Shown here: piece by piece, positions 23,552-35,155 of the stretch
Layout: the number at the start of each line of letters is the position of its first letter
How positions within the stretch are numbered: position 1 is the stretch's first letter
The notes under the pieces: generated by a model
What the model was told of the DNA's origin: nothing
Databases searched by the model: none
Seen by the model: only the letters and a program-made list of their open reading frames with translations
Source: Macrostomum hystrix
Lineage: Eukaryota; Platyhelminthes; Macrostomidae
DNA length: 64,000 nt
Direction: 5' to 3'
NCBI GenBank assembly: GCA_950097015.1
Contig: CATNEN010000035.1
Location: 567,501-631,500 of the forward strand
Translations under genes and position numbers: made by a program

Positions 23552-24291
23552 CCATAGTCAGGAAGGTGGCAGAGTGTGCGCCGGAACAAATTTTGGCCTC
23601 TCCCAAAATTGTGCGCCGTGCGCCGACACAAAAACCCTCGTGTGCGCCGTTGTGCGCCCGCCACTAGCTGCCTTGCGACAATAAAAGACCTTTTTTACAA
23701 CATAGCAACAATTTTTGTGCGCCAATATTTTCAATAAACCCTACGAACGAACGGCGAACTCTTTCTATTCTCATAAATGAATAATGAATGAAATAAATAA
23801 ACGTTACACGAGAGTCGAGTCACGAGACAAGAGAATATAATGGTTAATACGGGACGGTTACGGGCTATCTATATTATATTATGAGAAATTGAGATCGTTT
23901 AACCGAAAATAGAAATTTAAAAACATTTTAATTTAATTTCTAATTTTTAAAACAAAACAAACATAAAAAGTAAGCAAATGGCAAAAACAAAGGTAAAAAG
24001 GAAAAGGAAAATATTTTATTTTATTTTTATTTTTTGGTAGAATGCAGTGTTACATTAGATAGAACAGTGAATAGTGTACTGTAACAAGTAACGACTTACA
24101 TCGTTACATGGGATCGCCACAAGGGTAACGCTGCATGTGGCGCGGCGCCCGCCGCGCCGCGCCGCCATGCGCCGGTGTCCTCTGGTGTGCGCCGTTGTGC
24201 GCCGTTGTGCGCCGTTGTGCGCCGTTGTGTGCCCAAAAAGGGCTTGTGTGCGCCGGAATTTTCCGACCAAACTGCCACCTTCCTGACTATG
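23552..24291. mobile_element. Non-autonomous TIR element with 9-bp target duplication (Mutator-like)
   Basis: The 740-bp element starts CCATAGTCAGGAAGGTGGCA and ends in its inverted complement, a perfect 21-bp terminal inverted repeat. It is flanked by identical 9-bp copies of GGTGCAAAG (23543-23551 and 24292-24300). A 9-bp duplication is typical of Mutator-like elements. Both subterminal regions carry GTGCGCCGTT-type repeats, which would suit a transposase binding region. No transposase frame is present, so it must be mobilised in trans. Confidence 0.75.
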
Positions 24292-24300
24292 GGTGCAAAG

Positions 24301-25329
24301 TAGCTGAAAATATGACTTATATTTATATATGAAAATAAACTAGCTCAAATCCTTGACTAAAATAAGCCTAATAGGTCTAAACTAAAGACCATTACATTAC
24401 TAGGACCCTTCAATATTGCTAGGCATAGGCCTAGCCCTAGCTTATTTTTGTTGACATTTGGCTTATCAATGTAGTCAATTAGTCACTGAAAAAACGAGGT
24501 AATTCATTCTTTAGCTAATAGATGCTTGTTTCTTGCTTAGATTAAGACCATAGTTAGTTCCTAAATACAATTCAAAATAATATAAGTATAATATATATAA
24601 GCTATAAAAAATCTATATAGCTTAGCTATTGTAGCCAAGGCCTGCTAAAACCCTGAACTGCTGCTGCTAAATATAGATAGGAAATCAAACAATTTAGCTG
24701 AAAAAAACAAGACAATTTATACTTACTTCATTTTTACTTTTACTTAGCAGGTTCTCTGTTAGCTACCAGGCCTTAATAAATGGTATTCGGTGTATTAATC
24801 GTGTCAATTGTATTAATTGTATCAATCGTTAATCGTAAATTATTTCTTGTAATCTGTTTTATTTTTTACTTTTATTCATTATAACAATAGTACGTGCGAA
24901 ATATTAGTCAAAATACATTATTCTTAGTTTTACTTTGCATATGTATTTAAAAGTAATGTTGCATAATTCCATTCTATTCTAAGATTACAAAGTGAAATTT
25001 TGCTCTCATGCACCTGGACACTATTTTGATTGGTTAGTTCTGTATGCGTACCGTACACCTGAGTATTATTGTGTTAATTTTACTGTCGAACTGATTTGTT
25101 ATTATAATAAACATGTTTTGAGCGGAACCTTGACGCTTCCGGTACCTTACCAGGAATTTAAAAGTGCAGCCCAATAGAACCCATATAATATTGAATAAAA
25201 AACTAAACCCGATTTAAACCTGATTATATCCTAAGTCGCCAAACTAGTTAATATAGCTTTTTGCTGTAAATTTGCTTTTACAACAATTTATATAATCCAA
25301 GGTCTGCTTACTAGATTGCAAGGTAGACA
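24301..25329. other. AT-rich intergenic DNA, no supported gene
   Basis: AT-rich and rich in CTAG-containing words. No open frame with splice support, array or RNA gene recognised. Confidence 0.45.
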
Positions 25330-25800
25330 AGTCGAATTGTGGGCGAAATTGCTTGCAGTACATTCACTAGATGACCTCGCCGAGAATGGACAGTGCGCGC
25401 CCGCCATACGCGCTGACCTCGACGACCACGACCCTGCGTTCTTCGAGTCCAAATGTTGAATCCAGTTTCGTGCAGATAAATTAGATGAACTCCGGGGTCA
25501 AAACCCGTCAGCCATTCAGCAAACTACTGCCTCCTCCCAACCGTCTGCAGGCTGTTGCGTACCATTGGAATATCATGAACAGTGTCTCAACCAAGAACTT
25601 TCAGTGTTATCAACTGCTTTTACAAAGCTCTGCTGATAGTCGAGATGCTGACAACCAACTGGAACTGTTCGTTCAACTTCTGCTGCAGTTGCTGCAACTT
25701 CAACAGAGGGTTCTCTCGATTTCATTGAGTAGCAGTTGGATCTGACGCTCAAGCAACTTGCTCTGGCGATTGCCACCATTTGGCAGACTATTTCTGTGAC
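25330..25800 (+). pseudogene. Decayed coding remnant
   Basis: A GC-richer patch within AT-rich DNA keeps one plus-strand frame that reads like protein but is broken by stops: RQVELWAKLLAVHSLDD and AIRADLDDHDPAFFESKC, a TGA, then KLDELRGQNPSAIQQTTASS and CLNQELSVLSTAFTKLC, several stops, then QLDLTLKQLALAIATIW. The first stop cannot be spliced out because the acceptor-like GTGCAG is only about 20 bases further on. Parent gene not recognised. It could be an old gene copy or a transposon gag fragment. Confidence 0.3.
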
Positions 25801-26459
25801 AGAACTATTAGTTAAGTTTATTCGGCCTAATTAGTTAGTTGAGCTATTGACTTAAATTTTAAGTTGGCCTAGTCGATCTTAAACGATTTGTTCATTCGTT
25901 TGTTAGTTATTCTTTTGTTTCCTTAATATCTTCAAATCTACTACTTACAGTAGCAGTGCGTGTACATTATCATGAAAATTTGATTTGAGATGTTTTTTAC
26001 GAATGCAATCTGTACCTCTATAGCTTAGATAGTTCATGGTGAGTGCTACAAGCTACAATGCTCATACTGCAAGAAAAATTCCTTATTGTAAGTTGAGTAT
26101 GTATTGTCACCTAGCTACATGTAACGCTCTATTTTAAATTGCTAGCTGCAGATGGCTATGGAAGAACTGACCCCTACTAGTATTCACAGGTGAAGAATTC
26201 CGCAAATGAAGGCCACTCATGCAGCTAGCTCTCCCGTATACTCAAACAATTGTCCTATGGATCCAACTTTTCAGATTCAAGTACAGTGCACATATTTCAA
26301 GGGCCTTTCATGAGTCAATGAGTAGTGAGTAAGAATTAAGGCAGCAAAGATCGTTTTGTGTGCACTTCATGGCAATCGGCCAGCACTAAATTGTAATGTT
26401 AATCAATCCACTGATCGCCTTTTAGTCAGTTTTACCGGTAGAGGTAGATGAGCGGAAAA
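25801..26459. other. AT-rich intergenic DNA
   Basis: No gene, array or element recognised. Confidence 0.4.
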
Positions 26460-26695
26460 TGTGCGTAATCTCATCCGAGAGACTGCACAGATCTGCAAAT
26501 CTCACCTGAGAGACTGCGCAGATCTACAAATCTCACCTGAGAGACTGCACAGATCTGCAAATCTCACCTGAGAGACTGCGCAGATCTACAAATCTCACCC
26601 GAGAGACTGCACAGATCTGCAAATCTCACCTGAGAGACTGCGCAGATCTACAAATCTCACCCGAAAGACTGCACACGTCTGCAAATCTTAAGAAC
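26460..26695. repeat. 31-bp minisatellite
   Basis: About 7-8 copies of a 31-bp unit containing GAGAGACTGCGCAGATCTAC and AAATCTCACCT. Two variants (GCGCAGATCTAC and GCACAGATCTGC) largely alternate, giving a 62-bp dimer period. It ends about 610 bases upstream of the FN2 gene start. Confidence 0.92.
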
Positions 26696-27307
26696 CTACA
26701 GATCTAGAATGGAAGCGAGAAATGGAATGAAGAAAGGCCATACCGTCTTAGCCTTGTAGGACACATGTCTCTGGTGGGTAAGTACTGGTCTGAGACACAC
26801 TCTCTGTGTTTGACGGAAAATGCCAAAACGGAGAAAAACACAATGGATCATGCACTTGCAATCAGAACAAGCCACCAGACTAGCAATTGTACAGGCTATT
26901 CTGTCAGCTAGAACCGTACCACAGCCCTAAGTGAATGCTAACATGTTTAAAGCGGAGCTTTTCTCAAACAAACACCGCGAGAATCTGTTGCATTCCCGGC
27001 AGGCCAGGTGCCATAGGAGCTCAAGGGGAAAAGCTTCCTCTGCCCCTTTCATTCCGCCCAAATCCTAATGGCTAGCAAACCAATAGCCTATAGCTACCCT
27101 GTTTTAGAGTATGGGACAAAAATGTTTGAGTCTTGAGCAGGCATTGGCTGTGAGAACGGGCCTCCACATCAACCCCTGACGCAAAGTTTTGCTACACACA
27201 TATCGGACAATCGGTTCAATAATCTGCTCGTGGGGCCTTCGAGTTTGATTTGGACAACTGACCAGATTCTGGCGTGACCTATTGCAACTAATCTGGGAGA
27301 TTCGGCA

Positions 27308-29603
27308 ATGCGGCCTCCATTGTCTTTAATCCGACTGATAATCCCACTGGCCTGGGCGCCCATCTGTTCTCCGATTACCTTCTGGGGCGGCCCCGACTGC
27401 ACCTCCGCCTACAAGGAGGAGCCCCCAGATGGCCCCGCCTGCCAGTTTCCGTCGCGAGGACCTGACGGCGACATCCGAGAATGTCAGAACAGTCGAGACG
27501 GCCTGTGGTGCCCGACCAGTGCGGACTACTGCAAGGACGGCCGGTTCAGGTGGTGCGCCGGGACGGACGGCACCTACGGCGGCAGCGATCCCGGCAGACC
27601 GTGTCATTTCCCGTTTCTCTACAAGGGCGAGCAGTTCAGGCACTGCATTCGACGGGACACGAAGGGAGGTGAGTCACTGGGGAGAGGTGAGGGAGAAGAG
27701 AGAGTCACTGGGGAGAGGTGAGGGAGAAGAGAGAGTCACTGGGGAGAGGTGAGGGAGAAGAGAGAGTCACTGGGGAGAGGTGAGGGAGAAGAGAGAGTCA
27801 CTGGGGAGAGGTGAGGGAGAAGAGAGAGTCACTGGGGAGAGGTGAGGGAGAAGAGAGAGTCACTGGGGAGAGGTGAGGGAGAAGAGAGAGTCACTGGGGA
27901 GAGGTGAGGGAGAAGAGAGAGTCACTGGGGAGAGGTGAGGGAGAAGAGAGAGTCACTGGGGAGAGGTGAGGGAGAAGAGAGAGTCACTGGGGAGAGGTGA
28001 GGGAGAACAGAGAGTCACGGGGGAGAGGTGAGGGAGAAGAGAGAGTCACTGGGGAGAGGTGAGGGAGAACAGAGAGTCACGGGGGAGAGGTGAGGGAGAA
28101 GAGAGAGTCACGGGGGAGAGGTGAGGGAGAACAGAGAGTCACTGGGGAGAGGTGAGGGAGAAGAGAGAGTCACGGGGGAGAGTTGAGGGAGAACAGAGAG
28201 TCACGGGGGAGAGGTGAGGGAGAACAGAGAGTCAGAGGAGAGAGGTGAGGGAGAACAGAGAGTCACTGGGGAGAGGTGAGGGAGAACAGAGAGTCACGGG
28301 GGAGAGTTAAGGGAGAACAGAGAGTCAGAGGAGAGAGGTGAGGGAGAACAGAGAGTCACTGGGGAGAGGTGAGGGAGAAGAGAGAGTCACGGGGGAGAGT
28401 TGAGGGAGAACAGAGAGTCAGAGGAGAGAGGTGAGGGAGAACAGAGAGTCACTGGGGAGAGGTGAGGGAGAAGAGAGAGTCACGGGGGAGAGTTGTGGGA
28501 GAACAGAGAGTCACGGGGGAGAGGTGAGGGAGAAGAGAGTCAGAGGAGAGAGGTGAGGGAGAACAGAGAGTCACTGGGGAGAGGTGAGGGAGAAGAGAGA
28601 GTCACGGGGGAGAGTTGAGGGAGAACAGAGAGTCAGAGGAGAGAGGTGAGGGAGAACAGAGAGTCACTGGGGAGAGGTGAGGGAGAAGAGAGAGTCACGG
28701 GGGAGAGTTGTGGGAGAACAGAGAGTCACGGGGGAGAGGTGAGGGAGAAGAGAGTCAGAGGAGAGAGTTGAGGGAAAACAGAGAGTCACGGGGGAGAGGT
28801 GAGGGAGAAGAGAGAGAAGTGGGAGGAGATTAAAAAATTAATGAGATGAAGCTGCCCTGTGTAAGTTTACTTTTCTAAGTAACTTAAAACCCCTTAAATG
28901 GTATTAAAATCAACCGACCCCAGAGAACTATTTGTGGTGCTCAACTACAAGCAACTACACAGGCAAGTGGACCCGGTGCCGGGAGCTGTCCCACCTGATG
29001 CCCTGCCGCTTCAGCAGGCAGAGCAGCGGTATAGAGCGGCAGTGCATCTACCAGAACCGGCAGTGGGTCTGCCAGACTGCCAGGGGCGATAGGCGCGTCT
29101 GCGAAGACACGGACACCACAGAGGGTGGCAACGACCCGGGCCGGCCGTGCAGCTTCCCGTTCAAGTACGACGGCGTGCGCCACACTGAGTGCCTGAAGCA
29201 CAGCTCCGAAGGTGAAGAGTACAACTGGTGCGCCACTACGCCAAATTTCGATCGGGATCACTTGTGGACAATGTGCAAACAGCGGGCCGAATTCCGATTG
29301 GAGGGCCTGTTGCTGCTGCTGGTGGTTGTTGGCAGCTCCGTCCTTGGCGCGTGCGCTCTGGCGTACTTTGTCCACTGTTTGAGCGAGTACGTCAAGCCCC
29401 TCTGCCTGCGACTCTGCCGCTCGAGGGGCCGGGCCAGGCGGCGGTCAACAGCCGAGCAGGCGGGCTCCGATTTCGAGGACGATCAGAACCAGAAGCCCCC
29501 ACCGCCGCCGCTAACGCCGACAGCTCCGCCTCCGTATGAGGACGTGGCGTTCTCTGGATTACCAACCACAACAGCTGAGCTGGATTTGCCAGCCTATTTG
29601 TAA
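27308..29603 (+). CDS. FN2-module type I membrane protein with PPPY tail, 346 aa
   Basis: Two exons, 27308-27668 and 28924-29603, join in phase (GGA G|AG AAC) into 346 codons plus stop. A signal peptide (residues 1-22, LSLIRLIIPLAWAPICS) precedes four Cys-containing modules. Modules 2 and 4 are clear fibronectin type II domains: CHFPFLYKGEQFRHC...YLWCSTTSNY (about 99-139) and CSFPFKYDGVRHTEC...YNWCATTPNF (about 195-237). Modules 1 and 3 (about 45-83 and 148-179) look like degenerate FN2 repeats. A membrane segment (LLLLLVVVGSSVLGACALAY, about 248-272) and a basic stop-transfer RSRGRARRR follow. The cytoplasmic tail has a proline run and APPPYEDV near residue 322, a WW-domain ligand of the kind bound by Nedd4-type ligases. 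FN2 modules usually bind collagen/gelatin or cell-surface ligands, so a surface receptor or adhesion role is inferred. The splice junction lies inside FN2 module 2. Confidence 0.88.
27669..28817 (+). repeat. 30/31-bp minisatellite filling the FN2 intron
   Basis: About 37 units built on GTCACTGGGGAGAGGTGAGG plus GAGAAGAGAGA, with CGGGGG and AACAGA variants. It begins at the donor GGGAG|GTGAGTCACTGGGG, and nearly every unit contains AGGTGAGG, itself a good 5' splice-site match. Only about 100 bases separate the array from the acceptor at 28923. Confidence 0.96.
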
Positions 29604-29742
29604 ATTGAGTCCACTGTGTACTTAAGTTGATGACAATGAAGCTTGCAAAATCCGCTTAAGAAACAAATAGTATAGGTTGCTCTATTTTGCAATTGCTATG
29701 TTAGTCTATCATTTGCCATGCATTTTTACTGTTTCTATTTAG

Positions 29743-29748
29743 AATAAA
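29743..29748 (+). terminator. Polyadenylation signal of the FN2 gene
   Basis: AATAAA about 140 bases after the FN2 stop codon. Confidence 0.6.
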
Positions 29749-29808
29749 CTAAAATACATTAAAATGGCAGTTTAATTAATGCGTAAAAAGCTTTATGTTT
29801 GTTTTTTA

Positions 29809-29921
29809 CTCAAGTGCTTCAGTACTCAAGTGCTTCAGTACTCAAGTGCTTCAGTACTCAAGTGCTTCAGTACTCAAGTGCTTCAGTACTCAAGTGCTTC
29901 AGTACTCAAGTGCTTCAGTAA
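29809..29921. repeat. 16-bp minisatellite (CTCAAGTGCTTCAGTA)n
   Basis: Seven perfect or near-perfect copies of CTCAAGTGCTTCAGTA just past the FN2 3' end. Confidence 0.95.
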
Positions 29922-30734
29922 TCACTCTAAAATTGGATTAAGCTCCTTATTTGATTGGATTAAGGATTAAGGGACCTCCTAACTTTCGTCCTATCAACCG
30001 CGTTTGTGGGGTTACGCAACAAGCCGAAGGTAATGCAACCCATTTCAGAACCAAAACAAGCTCGACAATAAGCAACCATGATGAAAATCGTTATAAAATA
30101 ATAGAAAACTTGTATTGGGTAAAAAAAAGAATCATGAGGCCTCCTCTGTTGCTTTTGTTAGTTAAAATGTGCATGAAAAGCAACAACCTTAAAGGACATA
30201 ATCGTGACTTGTTCCAATGAATAGCGTGCCAAAATGGAAGGAAATTTCTATAGCAACAGATTTGAAGGCATGGATACAGTGGAGGAGGCTATGGGGAAAA
30301 TTGCTTGGGTGGGAATGGAACTAAACAGAGGTGTAAAAACCGGCATTGCTTGCTAGAGCCCTTGGGCTAATCCCCTGCCCAGGCAACCTATCGATTGAAC
30401 TCATCTTTCTCCCTTGCCTTCTCAACCAGCATTCTCTCTCTCCCCTCCTCGGCCGTATCCCTTTCCCGAATCAATGACTCCGCGCGCCCGAGGCAGGCCC
30501 CGGCACTCATTATTTTTTTATTCCTCCTTCGCAGTGCAATTGGCAATGGGAAAAGAGACGGGGGGTCTGGCCAAAAGGTAAGCTGAAGATTGCTGAGCTG
30601 GAAGATTGTCCAGCCAGATTCCAAACCATCTTCTTCTCATTCTGATACATCAAAACTCGCTATTTTTTAATATATAAATATATATGAGCGCTGATACAAT
30701 CTGCACCACAATAATTCATTTCTGAACATCGCCC
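29922..30734. other. Spacer with a possible 48-base microexon
   Basis: No gene recognised. On the plus strand TTCCTCCTTCGCAG|TG...AAAAG|GTAAGC bounds 30534-30581 with good acceptor and donor signals and an open phase (QLAMGKETGGLAK). It is too short to claim as a gene. The array at 30735 begins about 150 bases after that donor. Confidence 0.25.
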
Positions 30735-31515
30735 GAATCTCATGTCTCAGAATCGCTAAAATCTCATTTCTAAGAATCACTAGAATCTAGTTTCTAAGGA
30801 TAGCTAGAACCTCATTTCTAAGAATCACTAGAATCTAATTTCTAAGAATAGCTAGAACCTCATTTCTAAGAATCACTAGAATCTAATTTCTAAGAATAGC
30901 TAGAACCTCATTTCTAAGAATCACTAGAATCTAATTTCTAAGAATCGCCAGAATCTCATTTCTAAGAATCACTAGAATCTAATTTCTAAGAATCGCCAGA
31001 ATCTCATTTCTAAGAATCACTAGAATCTAATTTCTAAGAATAGCTAGAATCTCATTTCTAAGAATCACTAGAATCTTATCTCTAAGAATCGCCAGAATCT
31101 CATTTCTAAGAATCACTAGAATCTAATTTCTAAGAATAGCTAGAACCTCATTTCTAAGAATCACTAGAATCTAATTTCTAAGAATAGCTAGAACCTCATT
31201 TCTAAGAATCACTAGAATCTAATTTCTAAGAATAGCTAGAACCTCATTTCTAAGAATCACTAGAATCTAATTTCTAAGAATCGCTAGAACCTCATTTCTA
31301 AGAATAGCTAGAACCTCATTTCTAAGAATCGCTAGAATCCCATTTCTAAGAATCGCCAGAATCTCATTTCTAAGAATCGCCTGAATCTCATTTCTCAGAA
31401 TCACTCGAATCTCATTTCTCAGAGTCGCTAGAATCTCGTTTCTTAGAATCGCTACAATCGTAGTTCTCAGAATCTCTAGAATCTCATTTCTCATAAGCGG
31501 TTGAATCTCATTCTC
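30735..31515. repeat. 24-bp minisatellite with a 48-bp higher-order period
   Basis: About 32 units alternating between AAGAATCACTAGAATCTAAT-type and AAGAATAGCTAGAACCTCAT-type copies, each closed by TTCT. Variants accumulate towards the right end. The minisatellite at 32946-33419 has the closely similar core AGAATCTCATATC. Confidence 0.95.
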
Positions 31516-31744
31516 AAAATCGCCTGAAATTGAATATTTTTTAGCAGCGCAAAACTAGAGTGACTCTGAATTGATCATCGAGCATCTGAAATTCTATTGC
31601 CATTATTATTTACTGACAAGTCTTTCCTTTCATGCGTTTTATAATCTCCTACCTAAGCATATAGGCGGCCTGCTTTTCTTTTAACCGGAGCACAAATTTG
31701 AGCAGGGGGGGCGGCAGTCGCTGAGAATCTTTCTGTCAAGCTGG

Positions 31745-31837
31745 TCACTTTTCCCACTCTATTTCACTCTGCCAGCAAAATTGCTGCATTTCAGTCTGCA
31801 AATCCAGTTCCTGTCTTCCCAAAACTGAGTTGTCCTC
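31745..31837 (-). CDS. Candidate terminal exon (30 aa) of an unknown minus-strand gene
   Basis: A strong minus-strand acceptor, CTCTCCTTCCCCCTCAG|G, opens EDNSVLGRQELDLQTEMQQF followed by CWQSEIEWEK and a TGA. The length is 31 codons including stop, with phase 0 at the splice. It sits in a spacer between two minisatellites. No upstream partner exon is proven, so the call rests only on the acceptor and open frame. Confidence 0.25.
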   Translation of the reverse strand, partial: EDNSVLGRQELDLQTEMQQFCWQSEIEWEK

Positions 31838-32029
31838 CTGAGGGGGAAGGAGAGAAGGAAGTGATATATTAGGGCGAAAAAACTGGAACTACAGCAAAAA
31901 AAGAAAGATTTGAGACCGCCCAACTGAACCCACCGGTGCTGAGCGGAAAGCCAATAGATTTGCACTTTTGAGCTGTTCTGGTTTCTCAGTTTGAAATTGT
32001 GAGCTACAGAATTAGCGGGTATGAGATTG

Positions 32030-32460
32030 TGAGATTAGAGATGCGAGAAGTGAGATGTGAGATTGTAAGACGTGAGATTGTGAGATGTGAGGTTGTGTGA
32101 GGTGATATTGTGAGATATGAGATGTGAGATGTGAGATTGTGAGATGTGAGGTTGTGTGAGGTGATATTGTGAGATATGAGATGTGAGATTATGAAACGTG
32201 AGATTGTGAGATGTGAGGTTGTGTGAGGTGATATTGTGAGATATGAGATGTGAGATGTGAGATTGTGAGATGTGAGGTTGTGTGAGGTGATATTGTGAGA
32301 TATGAGATGTGAGATTATGAAACGTGAGATTGTGAGATGTGAGGTTCTGTGAGATGAGATGTTAGATGTGAGATTGTTAGATGTGAGATTTTGAGACGTT
32401 AGATCGTGAGATGTGAGATTGAGACGATGAGATGTCAGATCTGAGATTTTGAGATTCAAG
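32030..32460. repeat. Complex minisatellite of GTGAGAT-type units
   Basis: Short units (GTGAGATTGTGAGATGTGAG, GTTGTGTGAGGTGATATT) are arranged in a higher-order period of roughly 60-130 bases, visible as two near-identical blocks at about 32080-32220 and 32200-32340. Confidence 0.9.
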
Positions 32461-32945
32461 ACGAAACTGGCCGATAAGTGCTAAAGTTCGTGAGAATGGT
32501 TTGTGACCGGAAAGCAGAGGATTTAGCAGAACGGTAGCAACGGGATGTAAGACGTGGGGATTGGGAAATGTAGCGGACAAACCGCTTGCAGAAAAAGCAA
32601 CTGAATGACAACAGGCCCCAGCCCCAGCCGCAGCAAAAGGCAGGCAGACAAAACGGCAAGGGCAAAAGAGAAAGGAACTACACGATTATTAATCAAAGAC
32701 GACTCCCGACTGCCCCCGTCTGATCAAAAGGAATGAGCAGAGATGACAGGCCCGGAGGTTATCCGTGAGCACACGCACAGGCAGCGCCTTTGTGTGGCCA
32801 TGCTGAGCATTCAGCTAGAAGATAATGCCGCAGCATGAGAACAGAAGTGCATGCTGGGACAGCCAGCCTGCAGGTGGAAAACAAAACAGACTCACAATCA
32901 CATCACACGATGTCACATCATACGAGTCTCACATGCCATAGTAAA
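32461..32945. other. Spacer between arrays, exon-like signals on both strands
   Basis: Minus-strand acceptors (GTTTTCCACCTGCAG, GTTGTCATTCAG) and a plus-strand donor (CCTGCAG|GTGGAA at 32876) are visible, but frames are short and phases unresolved. No gene claimed. Confidence 0.25.
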
Positions 32946-33419
32946 GAATCTCATATCCGAGAATCTCATATCCGAGAATCTCATATCCGAGAATCTCATA
33001 TCCGAGAATCTCATATCCGAGAATCTCATATCCGAGAATCTCATATCCGAGAATCACATATCACAGAATCACATATCACAGAATCTCATATCACAGAATC
33101 TCATATCCGAGAATCTCATATCCGAGAATCTCATATCCGAGAATCTCATATCCGAGAATCTCATATCCGAGAATCTCATATCCGAGAATCTCATATCCGA
33201 GAATCTCATATCCGAGAATCACATATCACAGAATCACATATCACAGAATCTCATATCACAGAATCTCATATCACAGAATCTCATATCACAGAATCTCATA
33301 TCACAGAATCTCATATCTGAGAATCTCATATCACAGAATCTCATATCCGAGAATCTCATATCACAGAATCTCATATCACAGAATCTCATATCTGAGAATC
33401 TCATATCACAGAATCTCAC
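32946..33419. repeat. 15-bp minisatellite (GAATCTCATATCCGA)n
   Basis: About 32 copies of GAATCTCATATCCGA, with CACA and CTGA variants in place of CCGA. Runs of each variant are clustered, suggesting block duplication. Confidence 0.96.
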
Positions 33420-33904
33420 TGGCATTGTTGTGTCACGTAAATGAAACACCATTTCGAAAGTTAAAATTTTCTGTACTCAAATCGATATATATTTTATACG
33501 TGCAAAAATATAAATTCAAACTAAGAGTATTATAAAACTGACCAGTCGGGCAGTGCTCAATGTTCTCAAACTTTCTGTTTGCCCACAATGGTATCGATTC
33601 GCACTGTTGGCTGAGCGAGAGAAAAGGGACTAAGAGAGAAGTGCTCATTCGAGTACAGTAGCATACATGGGTGGCCTCTACGTTACTCTGTCACACAAAA
33701 ACTTTTTGTTTGCCTAAAATGTTTGGCAAGCATCCTAAATAGGAGTTTCGATTTAGGGGAGTGTCCACACACACTGCATATTGAATGTGTGCGTTATAAT
33801 CTAGTTTGTCAAAATTATGAAATTATTCCCTGCAGTTGATCCAATAACTCTTCAGTGCTAGACTTAGTTCGCAGTTAAATATCAGAAGTTAGGAAGATAG
33901 AAGT
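33420..33904. other. Spacer, no supported gene
   Basis: AT-rich unique DNA between arrays. Nothing recognised. Confidence 0.4.
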
Positions 33905-34385
33905 CACAAACGGGTCATTCATTGACACAGACAGGTCATAGACAAAAACATCACCGAGAAAAACTGGTTGCTGACAGCGGCACGTTTTTGATAGACATAG
34001 GTGATTGACAGCCACCGGTGATTGACAGAAACAGGTAATTGACAGACACAGGTGATTGACAGACACAGGTGATTGACAGACACAGGTGATTGATAGACAC
34101 AGGTGATTGACAGACACAGGTGATTGACAGACACAGGTGATTGATAGACACAGTTGATTTGGCTAACACTGGTTATTGAAAGACACAGGTGATTGACAGA
34201 AACATGTGATTGACAGGCAGGTGATTGACAGGCAGGTGATTGACAGGCAGGTGATTGACAGGCAGGTGATTGACAGGCAGGTGATTGACAGGCAGGTGAT
34301 TGGCAGGCAAGTGACTGACAGGCAGGTGATTGACAGGCAGGTGATTGACAGGCAGGTGATTGACAGGCAGGTGATTGAAAGACAC
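33905..34385. repeat. 15-17-bp minisatellite (GGTGATTGACAGACACA / GGTGATTGACAGGCA)
   Basis: Two related blocks: 17-bp units GACAGACACAGGTGATT on the left, then about 11 units of the 15-bp form GACAGGCAGGTGATT (34210-34380), probably derived by a 2-bp loss. Confidence 0.95.
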
Positions 34386-35155
34386 ACACACAGAGACTTT
34401 GACCGGGCCAATGCCGCATAAGTTTGTGCAGCAATGTACTCCAGTTCTTTTTCAGCCGAAGGCCACTGAGAGTGCACAGAACAGTTTTTAGCACAAACGA
34501 ATCCTAGGCGACCGGTAAGTGCCAACTTTGAGTGCCCGATTGCGGGAGTGCCGGTGTGCAAAGCAGAAACATTCAATGGACAGGCGCTTGGCTCTTTGAG
34601 AACAGGCCGCTGCCTTTCACAGAGAGCTTTGCAAGAAAATTTCCGGCAAAAAAGGTAGAAAGATAGGGAGACGAAAATAAGTATTTGCCAGCGGGGAGGG
34701 GGATTTTTTCGCTCAGTCATGCCTAAAATTGCCTCACCCACCCCAACACCGCAGCGCCGCAGCCTCCTTCATCCTCGAACAGCCGGCGTCTTCAGTAGAG
34801 AAGACGAAAAGAAAAAACATTTTTTGCTCCACGTCCGACGGGTGGACACTGGGGCGCTGCGGAGGAAAGGCTGAAATCTGCTTAACAGCGAATGACTTCT
34901 TTATCAGAACAGAAAGGGGAGGTTTTGAGCATCTTCGAATTCAATCCGCCCATCTCACCGTCACCGAGACCGAGATAATCCCCCCTCGGCTGCATTAGGC
35001 TGACGCGGGGAATCGCTTAAGCCGCGCTCTATAAGCTGATTTCTAGGAGCAAATTTTAAGAAGCCTCGCCTCTGGTCGATCCGACACGCCTTGAAACAGT
35101 TCAGGTTTGCATCACAGCTTTCCTGCTGATTAGATGAGTTGAATTGAATGCATCA
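34386..35155. other. Spacer with an exon-like open frame on the minus strand
   Basis: From an acceptor-like TAATCAG ending at 35126, the minus strand reads QESCDANLNCFKACRIDQRR then GFLKFAPRNQLIERGLSDSP before a stop near 34960. The composition is protein-like with three cysteines. No clear donor was found, so it is not claimed as a gene. Confidence 0.25.

Noticed and set aside
34163-34741. 192-codon minus-strand frame with a hydrophobic segment
   Set aside because: About a third of it is repeat translation; the unique part has no clear splice sites and no recognised family.
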